Assembly: GCF_009905375.1 (NCBI RefSeq)
Contig: NC_133647.1
Location: forward strand, 139,123,263 to 139,187,262
Direction: 5' to 3'
DNA length: 64,000 nucleotides
DNA from: Apium graveolens
Taxonomy: Eukaryota > Streptophyta > Magnoliopsida > Apiales > Apiaceae
Below the pieces are notes generated by a model. That model was not told where the DNA came from, ran no database searches, and was given only the letters and a program-made list of their open reading frames with translations. A program made the position numbers and the translations under genes. Below, piece after piece: positions 30,881-42,394 of this stretch (positions within the stretch are counted from its first letter, which is position 1; every line of letters begins with the position of its first letter).

Positions 30881-31659
30881 TTTATTTTGACATACATTTT
30901 ACATTAGTTGTACAATTTTCTTATATTATTTAAAATTGTAAATATGTAATAAAAAACTGAAAAAATAATTAAATGAAATTGAGACATAAATCTGCACACT
31001 TCCCCATGCCAAATATTTGGGCGGCTATTTTCTCCCTTAACAAAAATATCACTTTACTTTCCTTAAACTCACTCTTTCTCACTCCCTCCTTCTCTTTACT
31101 TAAACTGTAAATCTAGGTGGCCAAATATCTTTGCTTCGATTTTTTAAGATTGTTTGAAGGTTGTTCTTTGGATTCTCATTGGTGTTAAATTTTCGATTTG
31201 TAAATCTGGGATTCGATTGGTAAGTATGGGCTTCGATTTGTAAATCTAAGCTTCGTTTTGTAATCTGGGCAACGGATTGAATAATTTGAACTTGTTTTGA
31301 ACTATTTGTTTTGAACTATTTGCAGATACTTTGGGGGCTTTATATTGGTGGATATTGCAGGTAATTTCAGACTTATTTCGATTTAAAGTTTATTTTTTAG
31401 GGCTTTTGATTTGGGGCTTTTGGATTTTTCATTACTTTAGTATTTGTGTCTTTTGAATTAAGGTTTATAATTTAGGGCTTATAATTTAGGGTTTATAATT
31501 TCCTGTGTTTTAAACTTATACTTTTGGGTTTCTTTTCTCTGTGTTTTGGGCTTGTGTCGTAATCTATGTACATTTGTATATTTATGTATCTATTAGTTTG
31601 ATTTATGTTATAATGATATAATTTTGAATGTTACTGATGTTGTAATGTGTGTTTGATAG

Positions 31660-31737
31660 GGGGATTTATATCACTGGAAGTAGTTTCATTGGCGTTGCGA
31701 TTAAAGCGCCTCATATTACTTCGAAGAATCTCATTAG
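31660..31737 (+). pseudogene. Captured exon resembling V-ATPase proteolipid subunit c''
   Basis: A 78-bp stretch is bounded by an acceptor-like TTTGATAG and a donor-like AG|GTTATA. In the phase set by the first base it reads GIYITGSSFIGVAIKA and then PHITSKNLI, without a stop. From memory this closely matches an internal exon of the plant V-ATPase c'' (VHA-c'') subunit, a membrane proteolipid that carries protons in the V0 ring. The neighbouring exons are not found; flanking sequence is intron-like. It lies between the CACTA tandem array and the transposase, same strand. Best read as a host-gene fragment carried by the CACTA element; a decayed host-gene relic is the alternative. It cannot encode a working subunit. 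Confidence 0.68.
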
Positions 31738-33196
31738 GTTATACTCGAATCTTAGCTTTGCGTATTTGTGTGCGTTGTTGTTCTGATATGATTTTGCGAT
31801 GAGTTTTCATTAAATTGAGTTGGTTTGTGTTAAGTTTGGTGATAAGGTGTAGTCGTGAATTTTTCATGCTTTGTGCTAATTTGATTTTGAATAATTTATG
31901 TTTTTATTTCTCTGTAATGCTGTTAGCGAGTTGATTGTGTTATTTTATGTTTAATTTGATTCTAGTTAGTTAATTGTGTTCCTTTATATTTAATCTGATT
32001 CAAAGTTATTTTGTGATCGGAATGTGGGGTTTTTTAATCTTTTTTCGTAGTTTCCTCTATATGTTGGTGTTTATATTTTTTTTGAGTACTTGACTACTCT
32101 TTTAGGGCTTTTGTGTTTGTCCTATGACATGGATTAATATTCAGTTTGTTTAGTGTATTGTGTTATGTGAGGTTAAGACGGGAATTTGGGGTATTATATT
32201 TGTTCAATTTATGAGAGTAGTAATTGTTTTTTGTTAACGCGTTCTACGTGGATTATGTTGCAATGTGTGAGCTATCTGTGTGTATAAATGTAGTGGTCAT
32301 AAGGCAGTCATCATACTATGGTCAAAGTCTACTAACAAAATCATCTTTGTTAGTCTAGCATTCATATAGAAAAAACTGACATTATATAATTATTTAGAAC
32401 TTTTATGTAATCATAATCTTCTTTATCTTTGAGGAATAGCCTCTCTTTAAATTGCAACGTTAGTGGTACCTTGTAATGTTTAATTAACTTATCACATGTA
32501 CACTATTGAGATTATTAATATTTACGCCATCAAGATCGGCTTAACTCAAGCACCCAGTTTAGTTGAATAAAGGGACTCTAGCATAATTAATAAAATAGAA
32601 CAACTTATCTTTTAGTGTCAAAAATGTACTTGCATAATTGGTGTAATTTATTCTGTATTTAGGTATTTGTATAATGTAGGTACTTGTATTCTGTATTTGG
32701 TGTATAATTAGTGTTTCTAACAGAAGCTTTGTTAAAAGCTTCTTCTTTGTTTTCTTTTTTTAAAGTATTTCTAACAGAAGCTTCCTCTATGTATCTCTGT
32801 ATCTTGCAGTCATGTCGATATGTTTTCTGTACTCACACACTTTTATAATGACCACTTTTCAATTTTAAGCTGATAGCCTTATTGCACAAAGCCACATATT
32901 ACTTCTTGTACACCTTGTGTTATTCACAGGCTCTCTATTAGTCTTTCTTGAATGCACTCGACATAATTAATATCTGTTTTTTATCTTTCAAGTTTTGCGC
33001 AACTGTGCAGTTAACGTATAAGATTACAATACAGTTGATAGCGCCATATTTATCTTCCTTGTTCCTCCATTAACAGTAGTATACTATTAGATAAATTATA
33101 TAATAGTATAGTCAAGTATAAAACCTTAAGTTCATTGTCACATCTACTTTTTTTTTCTAGGTGAAAGTAGGTTCAAACTAAGTTTAGACATTCGTA
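31738..33196. other. Non-coding stretch before the CACTA transposase
   Basis: AT-rich, intron-like sequence with no ORF. A short imperfect duplication (TTGATTGTGTTATTTTATGTTTAATTTGATTC and relatives) lies at about 31930-32005. AACAGAAGCTT occurs twice near 32720 and 32775. It is probably intronic or leader sequence of the transposase transcript. Confidence 0.5.
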
Positions 33197-35205
33197 ATGG
33201 ACTCTGAGAGTAACGTTTGGATAGGACTACCAAGATATAGCGCGAAATATGGACAAGGGGTGACAGATTTTTTAGGTAATGCCTTCCCAGTTTGTGCGAG
33301 GGGTAACGAAATGAATTGCCCTTGTAAAAACTGTATTGATCGTAAATGGCATATAAGAGAGATCATCAATGATCATCTTGTTTGTAGTGGTCCTTCCCTA
33401 GCATATGTCGAATGGATTTATAAAACTTCACAAATTAAGCCAAGAGTTAATACTAACTTCATGGATTACGAAACAAGGATGGATTTTGGGAATAACTTAG
33501 ACGAGATGTTCAAGTGTATGGGTAAAAAGTTTAAAAATTATGAAGGATGACCAAATGCAGATGCACAAAAGTTTTATAGAAGAGTTGTGGAAGGAAAACA
33601 ACCATTATTCCCGGGATGTACTAACTTTTCTCGATTAGGTTTCGTGATCAGACTCTATCATTTAAAGTGTGTTCATGGAATTAGTGAGTCCGCATTTTAG
33701 GAGTTGCTAAAGCTAATAAAAGAAGCGTTTCCTCAAGACCATTTGCCTTTGTCCTTCAATGCTGCAAAAAATGTCATTAAGGATTTAGGTCTTCATTATG
33801 AGAAAATACACGCATGACCAAATAGTTGCATGTTGTACTGGGTAGAAAATAAAGATAAAGATGAATTTCATACTTGTGAAGTTTCAAGGTGGGTTGTACA
33901 AGAGAAAAAAGGAAGTGGTGTTAATAACGAGCCGGAAAAGTTGATTCACGAAGTGCCGGAAAATGTAATGAGGTATTTTCCACTAAAGCCAAGGTTGCAA
34001 AGAATGTTCATGTGCAAAGAGTTTTCCAAAATTATGACATGGAATGCAGTGGGACGTAAAAAGGATGGGAAACTAAGACACCCGACTGATGGCGAGGCTT
34101 GGAAAATAATGGCTGCTCAATATCCTGATTTTTTCTCGGAACATCGAAATGTGAACTTAGGTGTAGCAGCAGATGGATTCTGCCCGTATCGTACAATAAA
34201 TTTAACTCATAGCACATGGCCAATTGTGTGGGTAAATTATAACCTTCCACCTTGGCTGTGCATGAAGCAAGAAAATTTGATACTCTTAACACTAATATCG
34301 GGTCCAGATTCTCAAGGAAATAATATCGACATGTATATGTAACATTTGATTACGGAGTTAAAATAATTATCGGATGTCGGAGTTGAAACTTACGATGCCT
34401 TGACTGACCAGAATTTTAAGTTGCGTGCACGCGTGATATGGACCATTAGCGATTTTCTCGGATATGCAATGTTGTCCGGCTAGAGTACGAAGGGAAAACT
34501 AGGCTGTCCTATTTTCCATTACGAGACTTCTTCATGTTATTTAAAACACAACATAAAGATATGTTACATAAACCGTAGGAAGTTTCTTGAGCCTACACAT
34601 AAGTGGAGGCTGGATAAAAAAAACTTTAATGGTGATATTGAAATGGGACGGATTCCACCAGTTCTATCAGGAACTGATATTGAAGAGTTGTTGCAGGGGT
34701 ACGAAAACCATTTCGGGAAGGGCAAGAAAAAGGTTAAAAATGAATCTCCTTTCAAAAAGAAATCATTTTTTTATTTATCATATTGCCGACATAATCCACT
34801 TCGACACAACCTTGATCCCATGCACATTGAAAAGAACGTATGTGACAAAATATTAGGTACTCTACTTAATATTAGTGGCAAGTCAAAGAAACATTTAGAA
34901 GCACGTTTCGATTTACACGAACATAATATAAGAAAGCCCATTCATCCTGTTTTATCTGCTGATGGAAATTCATATGAAATTAGACCTGCAATATTCGACA
35001 TGACAAAAAAGGAGAAAGAAATCTTTTGCTCTGTATTGAAGAATGCCAAACTGCCATACGGTTGTGCTTCGAATATTAATCGGTATGTAAGCATAAGTGA
35101 GAAAAAGGTGGTTGGGTATAAGAGCCACGATGCTCATTTCATGCTTCATTATTTGTTACAATTTGCCGTGAGAAGAACATTAAAGCCGGAGGTTGCGTTA
35201 CCATT
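33197..35205 (+). pseudogene. CACTA TnpD-type transposase, N-terminal two thirds, broken
   Basis: It starts at ATG 33197 with the transposase-associated domain (FPVCARGNEMNCPCKNCID, with the Cys cluster). It ends in a TGA at 33548, then continues in other frames. The Transposase_21 core follows: EHRNVNLGVAADGFCPY (34140-34190), NYNLPPWLCMKQEN, LISGPDSQGNNIDMYM. The next part has stops at 34340, 34363 and 34481, and then RKFLEPTHKWR and the 34643-35205 stretch (NPLRHNLDPMHIEKNVC, FAVRRTLKPEVALPF). The gypsy LTR begins right after VALPF. TnpD cuts at the element ends in CACTA transposition. At least five lesions make this copy inactive. Confidence 0.88.
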
Positions 35206-38053
35206 TAAAACGACTCATACATTTTTGTAATATTTAAATATGCAATTATTACGTAAATAAGTAAATAAAGAATTTTTTATTAATTATGGTCCCTGTTTCT
35301 GACTTATTATTGTTTATATACGGTTTTGGGATTGCGTGGTGTATTTTTATGATTAACTGTTGCACCATTTTATTTTTATTTCACTTTTAAAAAGTGATTT
35401 TATGACAATCTTATTTTCAAAAATTATTTGGGTTGTCTCTAAAATTATTTTTATGATTTTATAATTTCAATGATTATTTTTGGGATTTTATAAAACTAAC
35501 AAATTAATATTCTGTTAATTATTTATTCTCGAATGATTTTCTGATTTAGTTTAATTGTAAAAAATCCATATTTAAATCCAGGAATCTTCAAAAATCATGA
35601 AACTCATATTTTATCAAGTTCATAATATTCTGAGAATTTTAAAATTATTTTGGTAATTTTCGGGATTTATTTTATTCGCACATTATTTCGTTTATTCGTT
35701 AAATGCGGATATATGTGTGTTTGTAAAATGCTTTAAAAATTATGGAAATTTTATTCTAGTAACTCCAAATTTATTTGTGATTATTCAAGACTATTTTATA
35801 TATTTTTATGATTAATTTTTCACAGGCGATATGTATCGTTAATTTTATAACTCGGAGTATAATTCAGTCCAATCCAATTAAAATGACTACATGTCCTTAA
35901 TTTTGGACACGCGGCCTTGTAGAAAATATTGGGGCAGTGTATTTTCTTTTCCTTTCTTCTTCTCACCTCCTCCTCCTTCGATTGTCTCTCACCTCTCTAC
36001 TATCTCTCTCTCTCTCTCTCTCTCGATTCTCTCATCTCTCTCTTTACCTGTCTGTTCTCTCTCCCTTCCCTCGTTTCTCTGGCCTTGCTACTCCCTTTTT
36101 CCAGTAATTACTCTCGCCGCCCGTTTTTCCTATTTTATCGTCGTGTTCTTCCTGTTTTACCGCCGCTGCCGCCGGTTTCCGGCGTGGTGGCGGTGGTGTG
36201 GTTGTGTTCGGTATATATATATATATATATGTATATATATGTGTGCCTGTGTGTGCATGTGTGTGTGTGAGTTGTGATGTGTGTGTGTGTGCTGCGGCGA
36301 CCGCCGCGTGTGGCGCCGTGTTTTTACTCATGTTTTCTCCGGTTGTTGGTTTGGGCTGGTTCTATTTGCAGTTGGACCTGTAATTTGGGCATGACTGTTG
36401 GATTTTTGTTGGGCCCGTGTGTGAAGTTGGTCTGGACTGTTATAATTTTTAATTTTAATTTCCTTTTTGCTACAGGAAATTCTTGATTAAAATTCTTGAT
36501 ATTAAATTATAAATTAAGCGAGCGATAAATTTTAATCGGTGAAATTTATTCGGACACCCGTATATTTTCGGGCAACAATAAGTTTTTCCACCGTGTACGA
36601 TGAATTTTTTTACGAGCGCACGGTGGACAGTGATGACCCTGTTCTGAGTCCTAAATATTTTAAATAAATAAACAACTCGTATAAATTATTTTCGGGGCTA
36701 TAAATTTATTTAAGTGGCAGTTCGAATTGATTTGTTGGGAATTGGCGTCGATTGATGTTTCGACGGGTAGGTCTATAAACCGAGGAGCCGCTGTCCAATT
36801 TTTTCTAAAAATTACCTTTAATTACGAATCGAGTGTATATATCTCGTTTAATAGAAATTGAACTCTGGTTTCTATGTGCACTATTATTGCATGTATATTA
36901 TTATTACTTGAATGCACACGAGTCGGAAATTGTATCGTTGGGTAATTAGTTTAGTGAGGAAAAGTCAAGCATAATCGGTCGTTTCAACTAGGTTGTTTCG
37001 ATTTTGTAGGTTCGAGTCGAAGGATCCCGTAATTGAAGTCAAGTAGAGTCAAGCCAGTGTTAGTATAAAGCTTCGCAAGGCAAGTACCCCTGAACTAATC
37101 TTTTACAGTTCAGTATATATGAATAGTTGTTGATTTAAATTAAAAAGGATTTTTGAACCTGTGCTGTAATCGTTTAAAAAGAGATAGGTGTAATTGATTT
37201 TAAAAACCGAATAAACACGAATCAGATATTGGATGGTCAGTGGCGTAAGAGGCCCATTATTAGGTAGCGACCCAGCATGGTTGCGTAAGAGGCTAAGTCG
37301 GATGCGCGCACTGGTAGGCCGCTTAGTCCAGCATAACAGAGAGCTAACTAGTCTCTGAGTTCCAGAACAATTTGTGGGGGGATAGACTGATCAAGTGTCC
37401 CTAGAATTCATCCACTTATATATCTGACTTTGGTTTAATGGTTACCGTAATGGAACAAATGGTTTATGGTCCCCGTAAGGGGACAGATAATTTATGGGTC
37501 CAGCAATGGACAGTGGTTTTGGAAAGGAAATAGCATGCTAAAATTGGACTCTGGTATTTTGACACAGCACACTATAAATGATATTATTTTGCAGAGCTTC
37601 CTAGTTTTGATATCCAGTTTATAACTATATTATGGATTTTTCATAAACTAGTTCTGATATATGTTCCTATACTGTTTTTACATATCCTGTTTTACTAGTT
37701 ATTCATATAGAGGTACTGTTGAGCAATGGATTGCTCACCCTTGCAGCTTGTTTTGTACTTATTTATTACAGATGTCTAGAAGACCATGTCAGCGTAGAGT
37801 GTCAGCCCCCTCCGGTCCCGGCTCCTCTAAGGTAGTTTGTATCAGACCCTGATGTCTGATGAATTGCTGTAATAAGTTAGGATCTCGGATCTTGAATAAG
37901 TTAGTGTTGTATTGTAACCTAAATAATACTTGAACCTGCATCGGCTCCTGGTTTGGGTTCGTGTGTTATAATAAAGTTTATTGAGTAGTTTATGTTGTAG
38001 TTTATTATATTTTGGTGACGTCAGCCCCTGACCCCGGGGTTGAGGCCGTCATA
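35206..38053 (+). repeat. Chromovirus LTR, copy A (2848 bp)
   Basis: The start is TAAAACGACTC, matching TATAACGACTC of the second LTR; the ancestral terminus was probably TGTAACGAC. It contains a (CT)12 tract at 36003-36026 and a (TA)n/(GT)n stretch at 36211-36290, which create spurious ORFs. There is also a conserved block TTGCTCACCCTTGC at 37731-37744 near the 3' end. The end is taken at 38053, before TAGTATCAGTGC. Relative to the second LTR it lacks about 118 bp near 37143. Confidence 0.85.
36003..36290. repeat. Microsatellites in the chromovirus LTR
   Basis: (CT)12 at 36003-36026, (TA)n interrupted by G at 36211-36240, and (GT)n-rich sequence to about 36290. The same tracts occur at 44720-44750 and 44935-45010 in the second LTR, so they belong to the family. 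Confidence 0.9.
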
Positions 38054-38055
38054 GT

Positions 38056-38067
38056 TAGTATCAGTGC
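38056..38067 (+). other. Decayed primer-binding site, chromovirus copy A
   Basis: TAGTATCAGTGC stands where the second copy has TGGTATCAGAGC (47000-47011), complementary to initiator tRNA-Met. Two substitutions suggest it could no longer prime efficiently. Confidence 0.8.
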
Positions 38068-38284
38068 TACAGGTTCAAGTCCCTAATTTAGGTAAAGTAT
38101 TGAGTCAGAAAGGTGTAGGAAGTGTGTCTTAATGTGTGAGTCAGCAACTCATTTAGATGAGCAACCCTAAGAGTCAGTCGAGGGTTCCAACGGCGTTATC
38201 CTGGCATCTATTAATACTTTAATAGGTTTGCCATAACCTTGTTGTATCTTCCTTGTATATTGATATGGATGTCAGTGGCCCATA

Positions 38285-38860
38285 GTGATCTCTATTTCTC
38301 CTTCTCGGGGGAATCAGTCAGATTCAGATGATTCAGACTCTGAGCAGACTTTGGATGTCTTAGCTGAGGAGACTCCCATGCCTCCTCGACCCGTTCCTCC
38401 AGTTGCACCAGGAGGTGTGTCAGGACCTAGTGCCCGTCCTCGCTGGGTACGAAAGTCAGTGTCAGCTGTTAGGGATTTCCCCTCTAGGATGTGGTCCCGG
38501 TTCCTCCACCTCGAGCCCACCTATTCCTCCATCCGTTCTTTTAGGTGCATCCTCCCCGATCCCTTACCATGTTCACCGAGCGGTGAACCAGTCTTTGATC
38601 AGAGAGCAGATCCCAGGGTTAGCAGCACAGCTTGACCAAATTTCGGTCGGGCCTTTTCAGGGTATCCCTGCCCCTTCACCAGATGTGCAGGAGAGCGTGT
38701 GATCCTTGACTCAGGCTGCTGTAGAGAGAGCCCGGACCATTAGCCGTTTCATTAGCTCCGAGTTTAGAGTTGTTCAGTACCAGGATCTCGTGAACTGGTT
38801 GGTATTTGAGTTAGGATCCATCGGTGGTAGTGGCAGTGGCTAGATCAGAGTTGCAGCAGT
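38285..38860 (+). pseudogene. Leader ORF of the chromovirus, copy A
   Basis: Between the primer site and gag lies protein-like sequence. It opens with an acidic Ser/Asp-rich stretch (DSDDSDSEQTLDVLAEE), then a Pro-rich part. After a one-base frame change near 38480 come GASSPIPYHVHRAVNQSLI and DQISVGPFQGIPAPSPDVQ, then a TGA at 38700-38702 and more sequence to about 38845. The same frame change and TGA occur in copy B. I do not recognise a domain. It may be an accessory ORF of this family. Confidence 0.5.
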
Positions 38861-39272
38861 GAGATACAGAGCTCGAAGTTAGTTATAGGAGTTCTGTAGA
38901 TGCTTTTCCTATGATGTTTATTAGGTATTGTAGCTTGTATTAGGTGGAGCTGCTATGACAACCAATTTTTTTGTGTATCTAGTATATTTTGAGTGTTGTA
39001 CTATAGTTGTTAGATGGATTTGTAATGTTGTTGTACTACAGTTCTTTTATATTACCGTTGTTGGTTTTATCTTATTGCACTTTTGTTATTGCTATTATTG
39101 TTATTGTTGTATTTGTTGCTGGTTTTGTTAAATTTAGTTATGCATCATGGGTGGACCCCAAATAAACATGGAAGGGAATATTTAATTGTGACCGCATTCT
39201 CCTGATGCATAAAACTGTTGCTACCTGGGGGCACAATTTTCATATAAAACCTTTTTGTCGTGTTTCAGGAGA

Positions 39273-40240
39273 ATGCCTCCTAAGAAAAATTTCCCGTCCA
39301 ATTCCTCCAGCAGGAACTCTGAAGGGGGCCCAGTCATGGATGGATTACTAGATTTGTTGCGCCAACAGTCTAATCAGATGGCTCACCAGCAAGAACAATT
39401 CCAGCAGCAGCAACAACCATTCCTGCAACAGCAACAACATCAACAACAATTTATACAACAACAACAACAAATCCAACAACAGCTGTAGCTCCAACAGCAA
39501 CCCCAGCCAAGAGAGTCAAACCAGACTGTTAGCTTCAAGTCTTTTTAGTCAGTTAAACCCCCAGAGTTTAAGGGCGAGGTAGATCCGGTTGCTGCTAGTA
39601 TTTGGCTTAAGGAAATGGAGAAAGTCTTCACCCTTATTCAGGCCAGTGATGATTCTAAGTCGGATTATGCTAGTTACTTTCTCAAAGGTGAAGCAAGTTT
39701 TTGGTGGGAATCTGTACGTGCATTAGAAGGAGAAGGCCCTGTCTCTTGGGTCAGATTTACGGAGTTGTTCCTAGAAAATTATTTTCCGGATTGCTTGCAG
39801 AGTCAGTTGAAAGTGGAGTTTTTGGAATTGAAGCAAGGAGAGAAGAGTGTGGCTGAGTATGAGGCCAAGTTTACGGAGTTGGCCCGACTAGTCCCTGGAT
39901 ATGTGAACACTGAAATTCAGAAAGCTAGGAGATTTCGGCAAGGACTGAAGCTGGAAGTTCGTAGTGGAGTGGTGGCCCTACAGCTTAAGACGTATACCTC
40001 TGCAGTTCAAGCCGCCCTGGTGATTGAGAGTGATCAGAAGTTGGCCTCCAAGGAAAGGAGTGATAAGAAGAAAAAGTTTGAAGGTGGTATAGTAATGCAG
40101 ACCAGGAGGAATCTAGTCATAAGTTCCCAAGGAAGTTTGGTCGGAATAGGAATAGGAGATTTAGAAGGCAAGGCATGGCTCAGACGAGTTCCGGTGTCAC
40201 CTCAGTTGCCTCTGCCCCAGTTTAGTCAACCAGGCCAGTT
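39273..40240 (+). pseudogene. Chromovirus GAG, copy A (N-terminal and capsid part)
   Basis: ATG 39273 (MPPKKNF) opens a Gln-rich N-terminus, about 30 Gln in 50 residues, with a TAG at 39486-39488 and another at 39546-39548 (FKSF*SVKPPEF). The gag core follows: DYASYFLKGEASFWWE, LFLENYFPDCL, KQGEKSVAEYEAKFTELARL. A one-base loss near 40090, compared with copy B (TATAGTAATG against TATAGGTAATG), shifts the frame before the zinc-knuckle part at 40241. Gag assembles particles around element RNA; this copy is inactive. Confidence 0.88.
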
Positions 40241-42382
40241 GTGGATTGTAAGTTATATGGTAAAAAGCATAGTGGTCAGTGCCGGAAGGATGTCCAGTGC
40301 TTTAAATGCGATAAAAAGGGTCATTATGTGTCAGAGTGTAACACAGGAAACTTCGGAGTCACCTGTTTTAAGTGTGGTAAGGTTGGGCACATCTCCAGAA
40401 ACTGCAAGATGGCTACTCAAGGAAGTGTAGGAGGGAGTGAATCTCAAGGACCAGCAACTAGCACAACAAGAGCCAGAACCTTTAAGATGACCAAGAGATC
40501 TAATGCTCAGGATTCAGATGTAGTTGCACGTATGCTTTCTCTAAATTCCGTGCCTGTTAAAGTTTTATTTGACTCAGGATCCTCTAAGTCTTTTATATAT
40601 AAACAATGTGTAAGTAATATGGATTTGATGTTGGAGGATCTAAATGAGCCCTTGTCTATAGAAGTGGCTAATCAGGATAAAGTTTCAGTAAACCAATTTT
40701 GTCCTAGGTGTCAACTAGGAATTTTTAGGCATTTCTTTTCAGTGGATTTAATACCCTTTCAGTTAGGAGAGTTTGATGTGATTCTAGGAATGAATTGGTT
40801 GTCCCAACATAAGGCAAATATTGATTGTAAGAAAAAGAAAGTTTTGTTATATACAAAAGATAATAAAAGGATAATTTATCAAGAACAGAAGCAGGAAAAC
40901 AAATTTCTTTCGATGGTGGAAGCAAAGAAGTTATTGAAACAAGGATGTGAAGCGTACTTAGCCCATATCGTGGACACTGAGAAGAAGCTACCAAGGATGG
41001 GGGAGATCCCAGTAGTTAGTGAATTTTCAGATGTGTTTCCAGACGAGTTACCGGGATTACCACCCGATCAGGAGATTGAGTTTTCTATTGATCTAATTCC
41101 GGGAGCAGAACAAGTTTCAAAGGCACCCTACCGTATGACCCCAGTAGAAATGAAAGAGCTAGCTAAACAACTTCAGGAACTTTTGGATAAAGGGGTAATT
41201 AGACCAAGTGTATCCCCGTGGGGCGCGCCAGTGTTATTTATGAAAAAGAAGGACGGAAGCATGAGATTGTGTATTGACTATCGAGAATTGAATAAGTTAA
41301 CCATCAAGAATAAGTATCCCCTACCCAGGATTGATGATTTGTTTGATCAATTTAAGGGAGCATGTTGCTTTTCGAAGATCGACTTAAGATCGGGCTATCA
41401 TCAGTTGAAGATCAAGCCTGAAGATATACCGAAGACTTCCTTTCGAACCAGGTATGGCCATTATGAGTTCCTAGTGATGTCATTTGGATTGACTAATGCG
41501 CCATCAACTTTTATGGATTTAATGAACTGGGTGTATAAGGAGTATCTGGATAAGTTTGTTATTGTATTTATTGATGACATCCTCATCTACTCAAAGACCA
41601 AAGACGACCATGCCGAACATCTAAGGATTGCTTTGCAAAGACTGAGAGAAAAACAGCTATACGCTAAGTTCTCAAAATGTGAATTTTGGTTGGAGGAAGT
41701 TTAGTTTTTAGGTCATATAGTGGGTAAGGATGGTATTAAGGTAGACCCTGCGAAGATTGAAGCGATATCCAGATGGGAGCAACCGAAGACCCTCACATTC
41801 ATTAGAAGTTTTCTTGGATTAGCAGGCTATTACCGAAGATTTGTGAAGGACTTTGCCAGGATTGCAACCTCGTTGACCAAGCTGACCCGGAAGAATGAGA
41901 GATTTGTTTGGACTGAGAAATGTGAAGAAAGTTTCCAAGAGTTGAAAAAGAGGCTAGTGACAGCACCAGTGTTAGCATTACCAGATGAAACAGGGAATTT
42001 CGTAATCTATAGTGACGCTTCTCTCAAAGGATTAGGTTGTGTGCTAATGCAACATGATAAGGTTATCGCGTATGCGTCTAGGCAGTTAAAGCCCCATGAG
42101 CAGAAATATCCAGTTCATGATCTTGAGTTGACAGCTATAGTGTTTGCTTTGAAGTTATGGCGTCATTACTTATACGGAGAGAAATGTGATATCTATACAG
42201 ATCATAAAAGCTTAAAGTATATATTCACCCAAAAGGATTTAAACATGAGACAAATAAGGTGGTTGGAACTGATTAAGGACTATAATTGTTTGATTAATTA
42301 TCATCCAGGTAAGGCCAATATGGTGGCTGATGCCTTAAGTAGAAAAGAGAAATTAAATATGGTTCGATTGCGGATGAACTAG
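40241..42382 (+). pseudogene. Chromovirus zinc knuckles, protease, RT and RNase H, copy A
   Basis: Two to three CCHC-like knuckles open it ([28 protein letters not shown]). The protease active site [11 protein letters not shown] is near 40568. RT follows: [40 protein letters not shown] and the catalytic FIDD at 41567-41578. A TAG at 41702-41704 interrupts; the next piece from 41720 gives the thumb [15 protein letters not shown], RNase [34 protein letters not shown] and [10 protein letters not shown] one-base shift near 42370 breaks the frame into integrase. Reverse transcription and RNA removal are the roles when intact. Confidence 0.9.
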
Positions 42383-42394
42383 CCCGAGATTTAG

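Noticed and set aside
35891..36383. Overlapping ORFs of 60-128 codons on both strands rich in Ser/Leu or Tyr/Ile/Val/Cys
   Set aside because: They are translations of (CT)n, (TA)n and (GT)n tracts in a chromovirus LTR; the same happens at 44612-45225.
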